Assembly (NCBI GenBank): GCA_019746355.1
Contig: JAIESC010000120.1
Span: 1-33,960 of the forward strand
DNA: 33,960 nucleotides
Direction: 5' to 3'
Source: Xanthobacteraceae bacterium
GTDB lineage: Bacteria > Pseudomonadota > Alphaproteobacteria > Rhizobiales > Xanthobacteraceae
Part shown: positions 8,259 through 17,155 of the stretch, in pieces
Position numbering within the stretch: position 1 is the stretch's first letter
Layout: each line of letters opens with the position of its first letter
Program-made: the position numbers and the translations under genes
The notes under the pieces: generated by a model
Told to the model about the DNA's origin: nothing
Databases searched by the model: none
What the model saw: only the letters and a program-made list of their open reading frames with translations

Positions 8259-9434
8259 TCAGGGCGCGCCGTCCACTGTCAAAGCATAGACAGGCCGCTC
8301 GGCGCCGCCCCCCTTGAGCGGGAAGGTGCCGAGCGGCTCGCCTTTGCCGCGGCACAGTTCCGCAAAATCGCCGGAGAACAGGATTTGCCTACCGAGGGTT
8401 TTGGTCAGGTTTTCGATCCGGGACGCGACGTTGACGGCCTGCCCGATCACGGTGAAGTCGAGGCGGTTTGCTCCGCCGATATTGCCGTACAGCACCTCGC
8501 CGACGTGGAGCGCGAGCCCAAAGCGGATCGCCGGCTGTCCGCTTTCCCTGCGCTTCTCGTTCAACGCGCGGATCGCGGCCTCCGCGTCCGTCGCGGCCGC
8601 GAGCGCGCGCTCCGCGACCAGGGAGCCGGTCTCGCCGGACAGCGGGAAGATCGCCAGCAGCGCATCGCCGATAAACTTCAGGACCTCACCGCCGTGCCGC
8701 CCGACGGCGTCGGTCATGGCGCCAAAGTAGTCGTTCAGGAAGCTCACCAGCTCCGCGCCCGAAAGGTTCTCCGATAACTCGGTGAAGCCGCGAAGATCGC
8801 AAAACCAAATCACCGCCTCGATCTCGTCGCACATGCCCCGCTTGATCGCGCCGTCGAGCACGCGCCGGCCGGCGACCGGCCCCACGTAGGTGTCCAACAA
8901 GGTCAACGTGGTCCGTTGCAGCGTCTGGATTTCCAGGATCATGGCCAACGTCGGCACGAGACTTTCAAGCAGAGCGACCTGATGTTCCGGAAAGCCGCCG
9001 GCACGTTGCGTCGCATAGCTGACCGCCTTCCATGAGCCGTCGGAGAACGGCAGCGGCAGTCCGATGTATTCGGTCACGCCTTCTGCACGAAGCTCGCTCA
9101 GAATGGGAAACTCTCCGGCCTCCGGCGGCCCATCAAGACGGGCGCAATAGCGCTTGCCGCTGTAGACGATGGCCATCGGGCTGTTCTGCAGCATCTGGCG
9201 GTCCATCTTCCAGCGGCGCTCGGTGACGGGCTTGCCTTTCTGCCAGAGCGAGCTCGACGCATCGATCTGCGGATGGACGATGTGAACTCCGGTGGTCAGA
9301 CGATAGATGTCGACGCCGGCCGCGAGCAGTTCGGCTGCAAACCGTTCGACGAACTGCGCGGTGTCCCGGAGCTTCACGCCATCCGATTGCAGCCAGGCCA
9401 GAACCGGAGACGGGAGACTCTCGTTCACGTTCAT
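8259..9434 (-). CDS. Class III adenylate cyclase
   Basis: The 391-residue protein has an uncharacterised N-terminal region of about 200 residues, without clear membrane segments, and a C-terminal class III cyclase domain. Metal-binding Asp are D213 (CDLRGFTELSE) and D257 (KFIGDALLAIF). The purine-selecting pair K253 and D326 (RLDFTVIG) indicates ATP as substrate, and N335 and R339 (VNVASRIE) are the transition-state residues, so the enzyme should be active and make cAMP. The N-terminal half probably senses a signal, GAF-like by position, but I cannot name the fold. It opposes all its neighbours and is divergent from the dioxygenase at 9615, sharing a 180-bp control region. Confidence 0.9.
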   Translation of the reverse strand: MNVNESLPSPVLAWLQSDGVKLRDTAQFVERFAAELLAAGVDIYRLTTGVHIVHPQIDASSSLWQKGKPVTERRWKMDRQMLQNSPMAIVYSGKRYCARLDGPPEAGEFPILSELRAEGVTEYIGLPLPFSDGSWKAVSYATQRAGGFPEHQVALLESLVPTLAMILEIQTLQRTTLTLLDTYVGPVAGRRVLDGAIKRGMCDEIEAVIWFCDLRGFTELSENLSGAELVSFLNDYFGAMTDAVGRHGGEVLKFIGDALLAIFPLSGETGSLVAERALAAATDAEAAIRALNEKRRESGQPAIRFGLALHVGEVLYGNIGGANRLDFTVIGQAVNVASRIENLTKTLGRQILFSGDFAELCRGKGEPLGTFPLKGGGAERPVYALTVDGAP

Positions 9435-9549
9435 AGCGAGACCACCAAAATCGGGTGCAACCGACCCCCACCGCAGCCGGTCTTACCACGCGCACTCTGT
9501 CACGCGCACTCCAGACCCAGTTTGGCCAGAAATTGCCCGGACCGTGACT

Positions 9550-9581
9550 TTGGCGCTGCCCAAGAGAGGCGTAAGATCGCC
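9550..9581 (+). promoter_or_regulatory. Candidate sigma-70 promoter for dioxygenase-receptor operon
   Basis: TTGGCG (9550-9555), 16-bp spacer, TAAGAT (9572-9577), about 38 bp before the ATG at 9615. The -10 segment GGCGTAAGATCGCC is identical to the one at 7192-7205. Confidence 0.6.
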
Positions 9582-9614
9582 ACCAAAAGACGTCGAGAAC
9601 GCCGGGAGGACGTC

Positions 9615-10502
9615 ATGGAAGTTAGAAAATTGCATCCGTTGTTCGTCGCGGAGCTGACCGGAATCGATCTCGCGGCAGGGATCAACGCCGAGTCGCAACG
9701 CGAGATCGAGCGAACGATGGACCGCTATGCGGTCACGGTGCTGCCCGACCAGAACCTGGACGACGAGAAGCAGACCGCCTTCGCGGCGCTCTACGGCCCG
9801 CTCGAAGTCTCGCCGCCGGTGCACAGCAGGGATGGCGGCCCTGCGGCGGCGCTGCGCATTCGCAATCCTCACATCTTCGACGTGTCCAATCTCGACGAGA
9901 ACGGAACAATCCTCGATCTCGACGATCAGCGCCGCGCCTATCGCCAGGGCAACGAGCTCTGGCACACCGACAGCTCGTTCCGGCAGAAATCCGCGACCTG
10001 GTCGATGCTGCACGCGCGCGTCGTGCCGCCGTCGGGCGCCGACACCGAGTTTGTCGACACCCGCGCCGCCTATGATGCGCTGCCGGAGACCATGAAGGCG
10101 CGGATCGAAGGCCTCGTCGCCGAGCATTCGATCTGGCACTCGCGCGCCAAGCTCGGCGGCTACACGCCGACCGACGAGGAGCGCCGGGCGCGGCCGCCGG
10201 CCCGGCATCCGCTGGTGCGGCGGCATCCGGGCTCGGGCCGAAACGCGCTCTACGTCGCCTCTCACGCGTCGCACATCATCGGCTGGCCGGAGGACGAAGG
10301 CCGCGCCCTCATCGACGAGCTCGTGGCGTTCGCAACGCAGCCGCGCTTCATCTACGCGCATCCATGGCGGCGCGGCGATCTCGTGATCTGGGACAACCGC
10401 TGCACCATGCACCGCGCAACGCCGTTCGAGTCGAGCACGCATGTGCGCGACATGCGCCGCGCCACCGTCATCGATACGACAGCCGGAATACCGGCCGCAT
10501 AA
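9615..10502 (+). CDS. TauD/TfdA-family 2-oxoglutarate-dependent dioxygenase
   Basis: The 295-residue protein has the non-haem iron facial triad H117 and D119 in ELWHTDSSF plus H266 in NRCTMHRATPF, and the 2-oxoglutarate-binding Arg in HVRDMRRATV (R278/R282). The family hydroxylates substrates such as taurine, 2,4-dichlorophenoxyacetate or alkyl sulfates with release of CO2 and succinate. The overall pattern (PHIFDVSNLDENG, ASHASHIIGWP) is closer to TfdA-like than to TauD enzymes, but the substrate is not determined. ATG 9615 follows GGGAGGA; the frame upstream is promoter DNA. It is followed 26 nt later by Bug receptor 3, probably as an operon, so that receptor may bind the substrate of this enzyme. 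Confidence 0.92.
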   Translation: MEVRKLHPLFVAELTGIDLAAGINAESQREIERTMDRYAVTVLPDQNLDDEKQTAFAALYGPLEVSPPVHSRDGGPAAALRIRNPHIFDVSNLDENGTILDLDDQRRAYRQGNELWHTDSSFRQKSATWSMLHARVVPPSGADTEFVDTRAAYDALPETMKARIEGLVAEHSIWHSRAKLGGYTPTDEERRARPPARHPLVRRHPGSGRNALYVASHASHIIGWPEDEGRALIDELVAFATQPRFIYAHPWRRGDLVIWDNRCTMHRATPFESSTHVRDMRRATVIDTTAGIPAA

Positions 10503-10528
10503 CGAAACGGCAGATTGGGGGCAACGTC

Positions 10529-11506
10529 ATGAAGACTTCGATCGTGCTGGCCTGCACGGCCGCAGCATGGTTCGCCGCGGCACCGGCCGCATCCGCGCAG
10601 GGCGATAGCTATCCGTCGCGACCGGTGACGCTGCTGGTCCCGTTCCCGCCCGGCGGCAGCGCCGACGTGGTGATCCGACCGGTCGCGGCGAAGGTCGCGG
10701 ACGCGCTCAAGCAGACGATCGTCATCGACAACCGCTCGGGCGGCGGCGGCAACATCGCGGCGCAGGCGACGAAGTCGGCCGCGCCGGACGGCTACACGCT
10801 GTTCCTCACCAACATGGGCGTGATGTCGGTCAATCCGGTGCTGTCGCCGGAGCTCAATCTCGACCCGGTCAGGGACTTCCAGCCGATCACACCGATCATC
10901 ATCTTCCCGCACATCCTGGTGGTGCCGGCGAACAGCCCGGTCAAGTCCGTGGCCGATCTCGTTGCGCACGCGAAGACCAAGCCCGGCGGCCTGAGTTTCG
11001 GCTCGCAGGGTGTCGGCTCCGGCGGACAGATCCTCGGCGAGATGTTCAAGGCCCGGGTCGGCACGCCGATGGTGCACGTGCCTTATCGTGGTGCTGCTCC
11101 CGCCGCGACCGACATCGTCGCCGGGCGGCTCGATTTCCTGTTCACCTCCTACATCTCGATCAGCGAGATGGCGAAGGCCGGCAAGCTCCGCATCGTCGCG
11201 ATCGGCGGCAAGAAGCGGATCGATTCCGAGCCGAACGTGCCGACGATGGCCGAGGCGGGCTTTTCCGGACTTGATCTCGATATGTGGCACGGCATGGTGG
11301 CACCGGCCGGAACGCCGGCCCCGATCGTGAAGCGGCTGCACGACGAGTTCGCCAAGGCCGCGCGCGACCCGGACATCACCCGCATCGTCAAGCCGCAGGC
11401 GACCGATGTTCTGATCACCTCGCCGGAGGATTTTTCGAAGATGATTGCCTCCGACACCGCGCGCCTGAGCAAGGTGATCCGCGAGGCCGGAATCAAGCTG
11501 CAATAA
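10529..11506 (+). CDS. Tripartite tricarboxylate transporter substrate-binding protein (Bug family) 3
   Basis: A 325-residue periplasmic receptor with signal peptide MKTSIVLACTAAAWF to ASAQG, then YPSRPVTLLVPFPPGGSAD, DNRSGGGGN, GSQGVGSGGQ, VHVPYRGAAPA, VPTMAEAGFSG and WHGMVAPAGTPAPI. It is the close paralogue of receptor 2; the signal peptides differ at three positions and the spacing of all motifs is the same. ATG 10529 has GGGGGCAACGTC before it, also like receptor 2 (GGGGGAACGTC), so the duplication covered the leader. It probably shares a transcript with the dioxygenase upstream. Confidence 0.92.
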   Translation: MKTSIVLACTAAAWFAAAPAASAQGDSYPSRPVTLLVPFPPGGSADVVIRPVAAKVADALKQTIVIDNRSGGGGNIAAQATKSAAPDGYTLFLTNMGVMSVNPVLSPELNLDPVRDFQPITPIIIFPHILVVPANSPVKSVADLVAHAKTKPGGLSFGSQGVGSGGQILGEMFKARVGTPMVHVPYRGAAPAATDIVAGRLDFLFTSYISISEMAKAGKLRIVAIGGKKRIDSEPNVPTMAEAGFSGLDLDMWHGMVAPAGTPAPIVKRLHDEFAKAARDPDITRIVKPQATDVLITSPEDFSKMIASDTARLSKVIREAGIKLQ

Positions 11507-11569
11507 ACGCCGGCGCCAAGCCGGGACTGCAAAACGGGATGGAGGAGGAAACGCCAAGGAGATAACTCG

Positions 11570-12550
11570 ATGACACTGTCTCGCCGCCGATTTCTGCGCT
11601 CGGCCACATGCGTTGCTGCGCTGCCGATCGTTCCGCGCACGGCATGGGCACAGGCGTATCCGGCGCGGCCGGTGCGCCTGATCGTGCCGTTCGCGCCGGG
11701 TGGCCCGACCGACGTGTTCGCGCGCCTGATTGCGGCAAAGATGTCGGAACAGACCGGCAAGCAATTCTACATCGAGAACGTCAGCGGCGCGGGCGGCAAC
11801 GCCGGAAGCGGGCGCGCCGCCCAGTCGCCGCCCGACGGCTATACGGTGCTCGTGACCGGCGGCGGCCACGTCAACAACCCGTTCCTCTACAGCCACGTCC
11901 CCTACGATCCGTTCAAGGACTTCGACGCGGTGACGCTCGGCGCGAGCCAGCCGGTGGTGCTGACGGTGCACCCGTCGGTGCCGGCGCAGAGCGTCAAGGA
12001 GCTGATCGCGCTCGTCAAAGCCAATCCCGGCAAGTACAGCTTCGCCTCGCCCGGGGTCGGCACGCCGCCGCAACTGGTCGGCGAGCTGTTCCGGATGTCG
12101 CTTGCGCCGGACCTCATTCACGTGCCGTTCAACGGCGGCGGCCCCGCGATCGGCTCGACCGTCGCCGGCCATACGCCCACGTCGTTCGGCGCGCTGACGC
12201 CCGCGGTGCCGCTGGTCAAGGACGGCAAGCTGCGCGCGCTCGCGGTCACTTCAAAAGCCCGCGCCAAGGCGTTGCCCGACGTGCCGACGATGGCCGAGGC
12301 CGGCTATCCCGACGTGGAAGGCGCAAGCTGGGCCGCGGTGGTGGTGCCGGCCGGGACGCCCAGGGAGATTATCGTCCAGCTTCAGCGGATGATCGGCGGC
12401 ATCGTCGTGCTGCCGGACGTGAAGGAGCGCCTCGATGCGCTCGGCTTCGAGCCGGTGGTCAACACGCCTGACGAATGCACCGCGTTCTTCAAGGCGGAAT
12501 CGGCGAAGTGGTCGAAGGTGATCAAGGCTGCGGGGCTGCGGGCGGATTAG
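11570..12550 (+). CDS. Tripartite tricarboxylate transporter substrate-binding protein (Bug family) 4, Tat-type signal
   Basis: The 326-residue protein starts MTLSRRRFLRSATCVAALP, a twin-arginine signal (SRRRFL), whereas receptors 1-3 have Sec-type signals. The mature part has YPARPVRLIVPFAPGGPTD, ENVSGAGGNAG, SPGVGTPPQLVGELF, IHVPFNGGGPAIGSTVAGH and VPTMAEAGYPDVEGA. Tat export implies folding before export. It lies 63 nt after receptor 3, with a purine-rich leader (GGAGGAGG, AAGGAG), and may belong to the same operon. Its last 29 bp overlap the 3' end of the opposing RND pump gene. Confidence 0.92.
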   Translation: MTLSRRRFLRSATCVAALPIVPRTAWAQAYPARPVRLIVPFAPGGPTDVFARLIAAKMSEQTGKQFYIENVSGAGGNAGSGRAAQSPPDGYTVLVTGGGHVNNPFLYSHVPYDPFKDFDAVTLGASQPVVLTVHPSVPAQSVKELIALVKANPGKYSFASPGVGTPPQLVGELFRMSLAPDLIHVPFNGGGPAIGSTVAGHTPTSFGALTPAVPLVKDGKLRALAVTSKARAKALPDVPTMAEAGYPDVEGASWAAVVVPAGTPREIIVQLQRMIGGIVVLPDVKERLDALGFEPVVNTPDECTAFFKAESAKWSKVIKAAGLRAD

Positions 12551-15500
12551 CCGTTCGCCCCTGCTCGCCTCGCCCCAGGTCGGCGATGGCGCGCACCAGC
12601 ACGTAGAACACCGGCGTGAACACCAGCCCGAACAGCGTGACGCCCAGCATGCCGAAGAACACCGCGGTGCCGAGCGCCTGACGCAGCTCCGCGCCCGCGC
12701 CGGTCGCGATCAACAGCGGCACCACACCAAGAATGAAGGCGAGCGACGTCATCAGGATCGGGCGGAGCCGCGTGCGCGCGGCCTGCGCCGCGGCGTCCCA
12801 GCGGTTGGCGCCCTGCTCCTCGGCCTGCTTGGCGAACTCGACGATCAGAATGGCGTTCTTGGCGGCAAGGCCGATCAGCACGACAAGGCCGATCTGGGTG
12901 AGGACGTTGTTGTCCATGCCGCGCCATAGCACGCCGCTGATCGCGGCGAGCAGGCACATCGGCACAATGAGGATGACCGAAAGCGGCAGCAGCAGGCTCT
13001 CGTATTGCGCGGCCAGCAGCAGGAACACAAACACCACCGCAAGGCCGAAGGCGATGGCCGCGGTGTTGCCGGCAGCCTTCTCCTGCAGCGCGATCTCGGT
13101 CCACTCGTAGCCAAAACCGGTCGGCAGGCTGGCGGCGAGCTTCTCCATCGCCGCGATCGCCTGCCCGGTGGAGAATCCCGGCAAGGTCGCGCCCTGCACT
13201 TCCGCCGCCGGGAACAGGTTGTAGCGCGGCACGCGATACGGCCCGGTGATCTCGCGGAAGTTCGCCACCGCGCCGAGCGGCACCATGTCGTCGCTGGTCG
13301 AGCGGGTGCGGAGGTTCTGCACGTCGCGCACCGACAGCCGGAACGGATTGTCGGCCTGGGCGGTGACGCGATAGGTGCGGCCGAGAATGTTGAAGTCGTT
13401 GACGAAGGTCGAGCCCATGTAGGTCCCGAGCGTGTCGAAGAAGCGGGTGATCGGCACGCCGAGCATCTCGGCCTTGGTGCGGTCGATGTCGGCATAGATC
13501 TGCGGCGTCGAGGTGTTGAACAGCGTGAACACCTGGACGAGGCCGGGTGTCTGGTTGGCCGGGCCGACGAGGCCCATGACCGCCTGCTCCAGCGCCTGCG
13601 GCCCGCGGCCGGCGCGATCCTGCACGTACAGCTTGAAGCCGCCGCCGGTGCCGATGCCGGGAACCGAAGGCGGCGGAATGACAAGGACAAAGGCTTCGCG
13701 CAGCGTCTGCATCTGCGCGCGCAGATCGTTGAGGATGCCCTGCGTGGTCAGCCCCTGCTTCACCCGCTCTTCGAACGGCTTGAGGGTCACGAAAATGACG
13801 CCCGAGTTCGGCGCGTTGGTGAACGTCGCACCGTCGAAACCGGCGAACACCACGGCGTTGCCGACGCCGGGCCGCGACCGCAGGATCTCAGTGGCCTTGC
13901 GGACCACGTGGTCGGTCCGCTCGAGGCTTGCCCCGGGCGGCAATGTGATCGCGGTGATGAAATAGCCGCGGTCGAGCGGCGGCACGAAGCCCCCGGGCGT
14001 GCGTGCGAACTGGAGATAGGTAAGGCCGATCAGGCCGACATAGACGAACAGCATGACGCCGGCGATGCGCGTGCCGCGCCGCGTCAGCTCGCCATAGCCG
14101 GACGACAGGCGGTCGAAGGCACGGTTGAAGCCGCCGAAGAACGCATCGAGCGGCTTGCCGAGGCTCCTCCAGATGCCGCGACGCTCCTCGTGCGAATGCG
14201 GTTTCAGGAGCAGGCCCGCGAGCGCGGGCGACAGCGTCAGCGACACGAAGCAGGAGATCACGGTCGCGGTGGTGATGGTCAGGGCGAACTGCCGGTAGAA
14301 CGCGCCGGAGATGCCCTCGATGAAGGCGGTCGGAATGAACACCGCGCACAGCACCAGTGCGATGGCGATCAGCGCGCCGCCGACCTCGTCCATGGTCTTG
14401 TGCGCGGCCTCCTTCCCGCTCATCCCCTGCCGCAGATAGCGCTCGACGTTCTCGACCACGACGATGGCATCGTCGACGACGATGCCGATCGCGAGCACCA
14501 GGCCGAACAGCGTCAGGTTGTTCAGCGAGAAGCCGAACGCCTGCATGACGAAGAAGGTGCCGACCAGCGATACCGGGATTGCCACGATCGGGATGATCGC
14601 CGCCCGCCAGGTCTGCAGGAACAGGACGATGACGATCACGACGAGCACCGTCGCCTCGAACAGCGTCCTCACCACCTCGTCGACCGACTGCTTGATGAAT
14701 TCCGTGGTGTCGTAAGCGACCCGATAGCTCAGCCCCGGCGGGAAGCTCTTGGACAGCTCGTCCATCGTGCTGAACAGGGTCTTCGCCGTTTTGAGCGCGT
14801 TCGAGCCCGGGCGCTGGAAGATGCCGATGGCGGTTGCAGTCTTGTCGTCGAGATAGGCGTTTCGAGTGTAGTCCTGCGAGCCGAGCTCGACGCGGGCGAT
14901 GTCGCGCACCCGCGTCACGCGACCGTCAGGATCGGTCGCCACCACGATATCTTCGAACTGATCGGTGCTGGTCAGCCGGCCGAGCGTCTGCACCGCGATC
15001 TGGAAGCCGCCCGGCGAGGTGGCCGGCGGCTGATTGATCGCACCCGCCGACACCGCGATGTTCGCACCGCGAAGCGCGTTCACCACGTCGGTCGCGGTCA
15101 GGCCGCGCGCCTGCACCCTCGCCGGATCGAGCCAGATGCGCATCGAATAGTCGCGTGCGCCGAACACGATGGTGTCGCCGACGCCGTCAATGCGGGCCAG
15201 CACGTCCTTGATGTTTACGGTCGCGTAGTTGGAAATGTATTGCTGGTCGAGGCTGCCGTCGGGCGAGATCAGGTGGATCACCAGCATCAGGTCAGGCGAC
15301 TTCTTGCGCACCGTCACGCCGAAGCGCTGCACCTGTTCCGGCAGGCGCGGGATCGCGACCGACACGCGGTTCTGCACCAGCACCTGCGCCTGGTCGACAT
15401 CGACGCCCGGCTTGAACACCACCTGGATCGACAGGACGCCGTCGCCGGTCGATTGCGACACCATGTAGATCATGTCGTCGACGCCGTTGATCTCCTGCTC

Positions 15501-15701
15501 GATCGGCGAGGCCACGGTCCCGGCCAGCACCTCAGCGGAGGCGCCCGGATACTGGGCCGTGACCTCGACGGTCGGCGGCGCGATCTCGGGAAATTCGGTG
15601 ATCGGCAGCGCGCGGTAGGAAATTGCGCCGACCAGCGTCAGGATGACCGAGAGCACCGCGGCGAAGATCGGACGATCGACGAAGAAATGTGAGAATCGCA
15701 T
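12522..15701 (-). CDS. RND-family (HAE1) efflux pump inner-membrane permease
   Basis: The 1059-residue protein has AcrB-like length and layout: an N-terminal membrane helix (FFVDRPIFAAVLSVILTLVG), periplasmic loop, helices TM2-6, a second large loop and TM8-12. The proton-relay residues are present: the Asp pair in GIVVDDAIVVVENVER, Lys in GLAAKNAILIVEF, and Arg in RLRPILMTSLAF. It should export hydrophobic or amphiphilic compounds in exchange for protons, as a trimer with the adaptor encoded upstream. Start 15701 is preceded by AGGA. No outer-membrane channel gene or TetR/LysR regulator is adjacent, so it presumably uses a TolC-like channel encoded elsewhere. Its stop lies inside the 3' end of the convergent receptor 4 gene. 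Confidence 0.96.
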   Translation of the reverse strand: MRFSHFFVDRPIFAAVLSVILTLVGAISYRALPITEFPEIAPPTVEVTAQYPGASAEVLAGTVASPIEQEINGVDDMIYMVSQSTGDGVLSIQVVFKPGVDVDQAQVLVQNRVSVAIPRLPEQVQRFGVTVRKKSPDLMLVIHLISPDGSLDQQYISNYATVNIKDVLARIDGVGDTIVFGARDYSMRIWLDPARVQARGLTATDVVNALRGANIAVSAGAINQPPATSPGGFQIAVQTLGRLTSTDQFEDIVVATDPDGRVTRVRDIARVELGSQDYTRNAYLDDKTATAIGIFQRPGSNALKTAKTLFSTMDELSKSFPPGLSYRVAYDTTEFIKQSVDEVVRTLFEATVLVVIVIVLFLQTWRAAIIPIVAIPVSLVGTFFVMQAFGFSLNNLTLFGLVLAIGIVVDDAIVVVENVERYLRQGMSGKEAAHKTMDEVGGALIAIALVLCAVFIPTAFIEGISGAFYRQFALTITTATVISCFVSLTLSPALAGLLLKPHSHEERRGIWRSLGKPLDAFFGGFNRAFDRLSSGYGELTRRGTRIAGVMLFVYVGLIGLTYLQFARTPGGFVPPLDRGYFITAITLPPGASLERTDHVVRKATEILRSRPGVGNAVVFAGFDGATFTNAPNSGVIFVTLKPFEERVKQGLTTQGILNDLRAQMQTLREAFVLVIPPPSVPGIGTGGGFKLYVQDRAGRGPQALEQAVMGLVGPANQTPGLVQVFTLFNTSTPQIYADIDRTKAEMLGVPITRFFDTLGTYMGSTFVNDFNILGRTYRVTAQADNPFRLSVRDVQNLRTRSTSDDMVPLGAVANFREITGPYRVPRYNLFPAAEVQGATLPGFSTGQAIAAMEKLAASLPTGFGYEWTEIALQEKAAGNTAAIAFGLAVVFVFLLLAAQYESLLLPLSVILIVPMCLLAAISGVLWRGMDNNVLTQIGLVVLIGLAAKNAILIVEFAKQAEEQGANRWDAAAQAARTRLRPILMTSLAFILGVVPLLIATGAGAELRQALGTAVFFGMLGVTLFGLVFTPVFYVLVRAIADLGRGEQGRTANPPAAPQP

Positions 15702-15744
15702 GATGAAATCCTGAGCCGAAGCGGTCCGGAAAGCGTGCGGGGGG

Positions 15745-16905
15745 TTATGGCGCTTTCGCTTCGGTCCTGATCGCTTCGATCTTGCCGTCCTCGGTCTTGA
15801 CCTTCTGGCCCGGCCGGGCGCGCGCCAACCCTTCGATCACCACGCGGTCGATGGGTGCAAGCCCGGTCCGGATGACCCGCAGCCCGTCGACAATCGGACC
15901 AAGCTCGACGCGCTTGATGGCAACGGTTCCGTCGTCAGCCACGGTGAAGACGATCTTGTTCGCCTGATCGGACGCAATCGCTGCGTCCGGCAGCAACAGC
16001 GCGTCGTGCTGCCCGCCGAACAGCCGCAGCCGCCCGAAGAAGCCCGGCGTCAGCAAGCCGTCCTTGTTGTCGAAGATGGCGCGGCCGCGGATCGAGCCGG
16101 TCCGCGTGCTGAGCGTGTTGTCGACGAAATCCATCCGTCCGAAGTGCTTGTAATCGGTCTCGTCGGCGAGCCGCACCGCGACCGGGTTCTGCACGTCGCG
16201 CGACGACGGGCGCGCGCCGGCTGCGGCAAGCCGCAGGTAGCGCAGAAAATCCGCCTCCGAGCCGTCGAAGATGAAATGGATCGGATCGATCGACACGATT
16301 GAAGTGAGCAGCGTCGCGCCGGTCTGGCCGCCGGTGATCAGATTGCCGGCGTCGACGCGGCGGTCGGAGATGCGGCCGTCGATCGGCGCCCGCACCTCGG
16401 TCCATTCGAGATTGAGCGCGGCCTGCTTCAACAGGGCTTCCGCGGCCGAAACCGCGCCCGCGGCCTCGCGTTGCGTTGCACGACGCGTATCGAACTCCCG
16501 CTCGGTGACCGCCTGGCTGCGCAGCAGCGGCGTCGCGCGATCGAGATCGAGCGTGGCGACGTCGTATCTCGAGCGGGCGCGTTCCAGGTCGGCCTTGGCC
16601 TGATCGACCGCGAGCCGATACGGCCGCTCGTCGATGATAAACAGAAGCTGGCCCTGCTTGACGATCTCGCCATCCTTGAAATGGATGGACTCGATGAAGC
16701 CCGACACGCGGGCGCGGACGTCGACGGTCTTCACCGCCGCGAAACGGCCGGTGTACTCGTCCCACTCAGTGATCCGCTTCTCGAGCGGGCGCGAAACCGT
16801 GACCACCGGAAGATCAGGCCCGGCATTGGCGGCCGGCTTGTTGTCGCAACCGGCCAGAGCGAAGGCTGCAAGCAGAACGGCGCTGAGCGGCAAGAGACGT
16901 GTCAT
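15745..16905 (-). CDS. RND efflux periplasmic adaptor (membrane fusion) lipoprotein
   Basis: A 386-residue AcrA/MexE-type adaptor. The signal peptide ends in the lipobox ALAGC (Cys20), so the protein should be lipid-anchored. Then come the lipoyl-like half (VRARVSGFIESIHFKDGEIVKQGQLLFIID), a coiled-coil hairpin (about residues 105-170), the second lipoyl half (VRAPIDGRISDRRVDAGNLI), beta-barrel (FDGSEADFLRYL) and membrane-proximal domains. Start 16905 is chosen because the lipobox signal begins there and GGAAGGA precedes it; the open frame continues upstream without coding character. The pump gene follows after 43 nt as one operon. Confidence 0.94.
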   Translation of the reverse strand: MTRLLPLSAVLLAAFALAGCDNKPAANAGPDLPVVTVSRPLEKRITEWDEYTGRFAAVKTVDVRARVSGFIESIHFKDGEIVKQGQLLFIIDERPYRLAVDQAKADLERARSRYDVATLDLDRATPLLRSQAVTEREFDTRRATQREAAGAVSAAEALLKQAALNLEWTEVRAPIDGRISDRRVDAGNLITGGQTGATLLTSIVSIDPIHFIFDGSEADFLRYLRLAAAGARPSSRDVQNPVAVRLADETDYKHFGRMDFVDNTLSTRTGSIRGRAIFDNKDGLLTPGFFGRLRLFGGQHDALLLPDAAIASDQANKIVFTVADDGTVAIKRVELGPIVDGLRVIRTGLAPIDRVVIEGLARARPGQKVKTEDGKIEAIRTEAKAP

Positions 16906-17083
16906 CGATCGTCCTTCCCAAGGAGACTTGCTGCAACGGCGGTCAGGAACGCAGAGGCGCCGGATCGCGGAAAAACAACGGACGGAAATCCGCCTTACGA
17001 TCGGAAACATTACCGAAGGGACATGATATCTAGATCGTGCTGCGCTGCACACAAGTAGAACGCTTTGGCAAATTTGCTGGCGG

Positions 17084-17126
17084 AAAAGAAAAATCCCGAC
17101 CGCTGCCTGGGCAACGGCCGGGATTT
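17084..17126 (-). terminator. Strong Rho-independent terminator after rplA
   Basis: On the minus strand a 16-bp stem (17126-17111 with 17106-17091, two G-U pairs, loop CCAG) is followed by TTCTTTT at 17090-17084. It starts 30 bp after the rplA stop and should end the secE-nusG-rplK-rplA transcript before the RND operon. Confidence 0.85.
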
Positions 17127-17155
17127 CTGACTTGGAAGCCGGATTGTGGCGCCGG

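Noticed and set aside
12522..12550. 29-bp overlap of receptor 4 and RND pump as a sign of misannotation
   Set aside because: Both C termini look normal; a short convergent overlap is common in compact genomes.
13005..15692. Very long open frame on the plus strand opposite the RND pump
   Set aside because: Its translation is His/Arg/Asp-rich without any family motif, the pattern of an antisense shadow of a GC-rich gene; the pump on the other strand is unmistakable.
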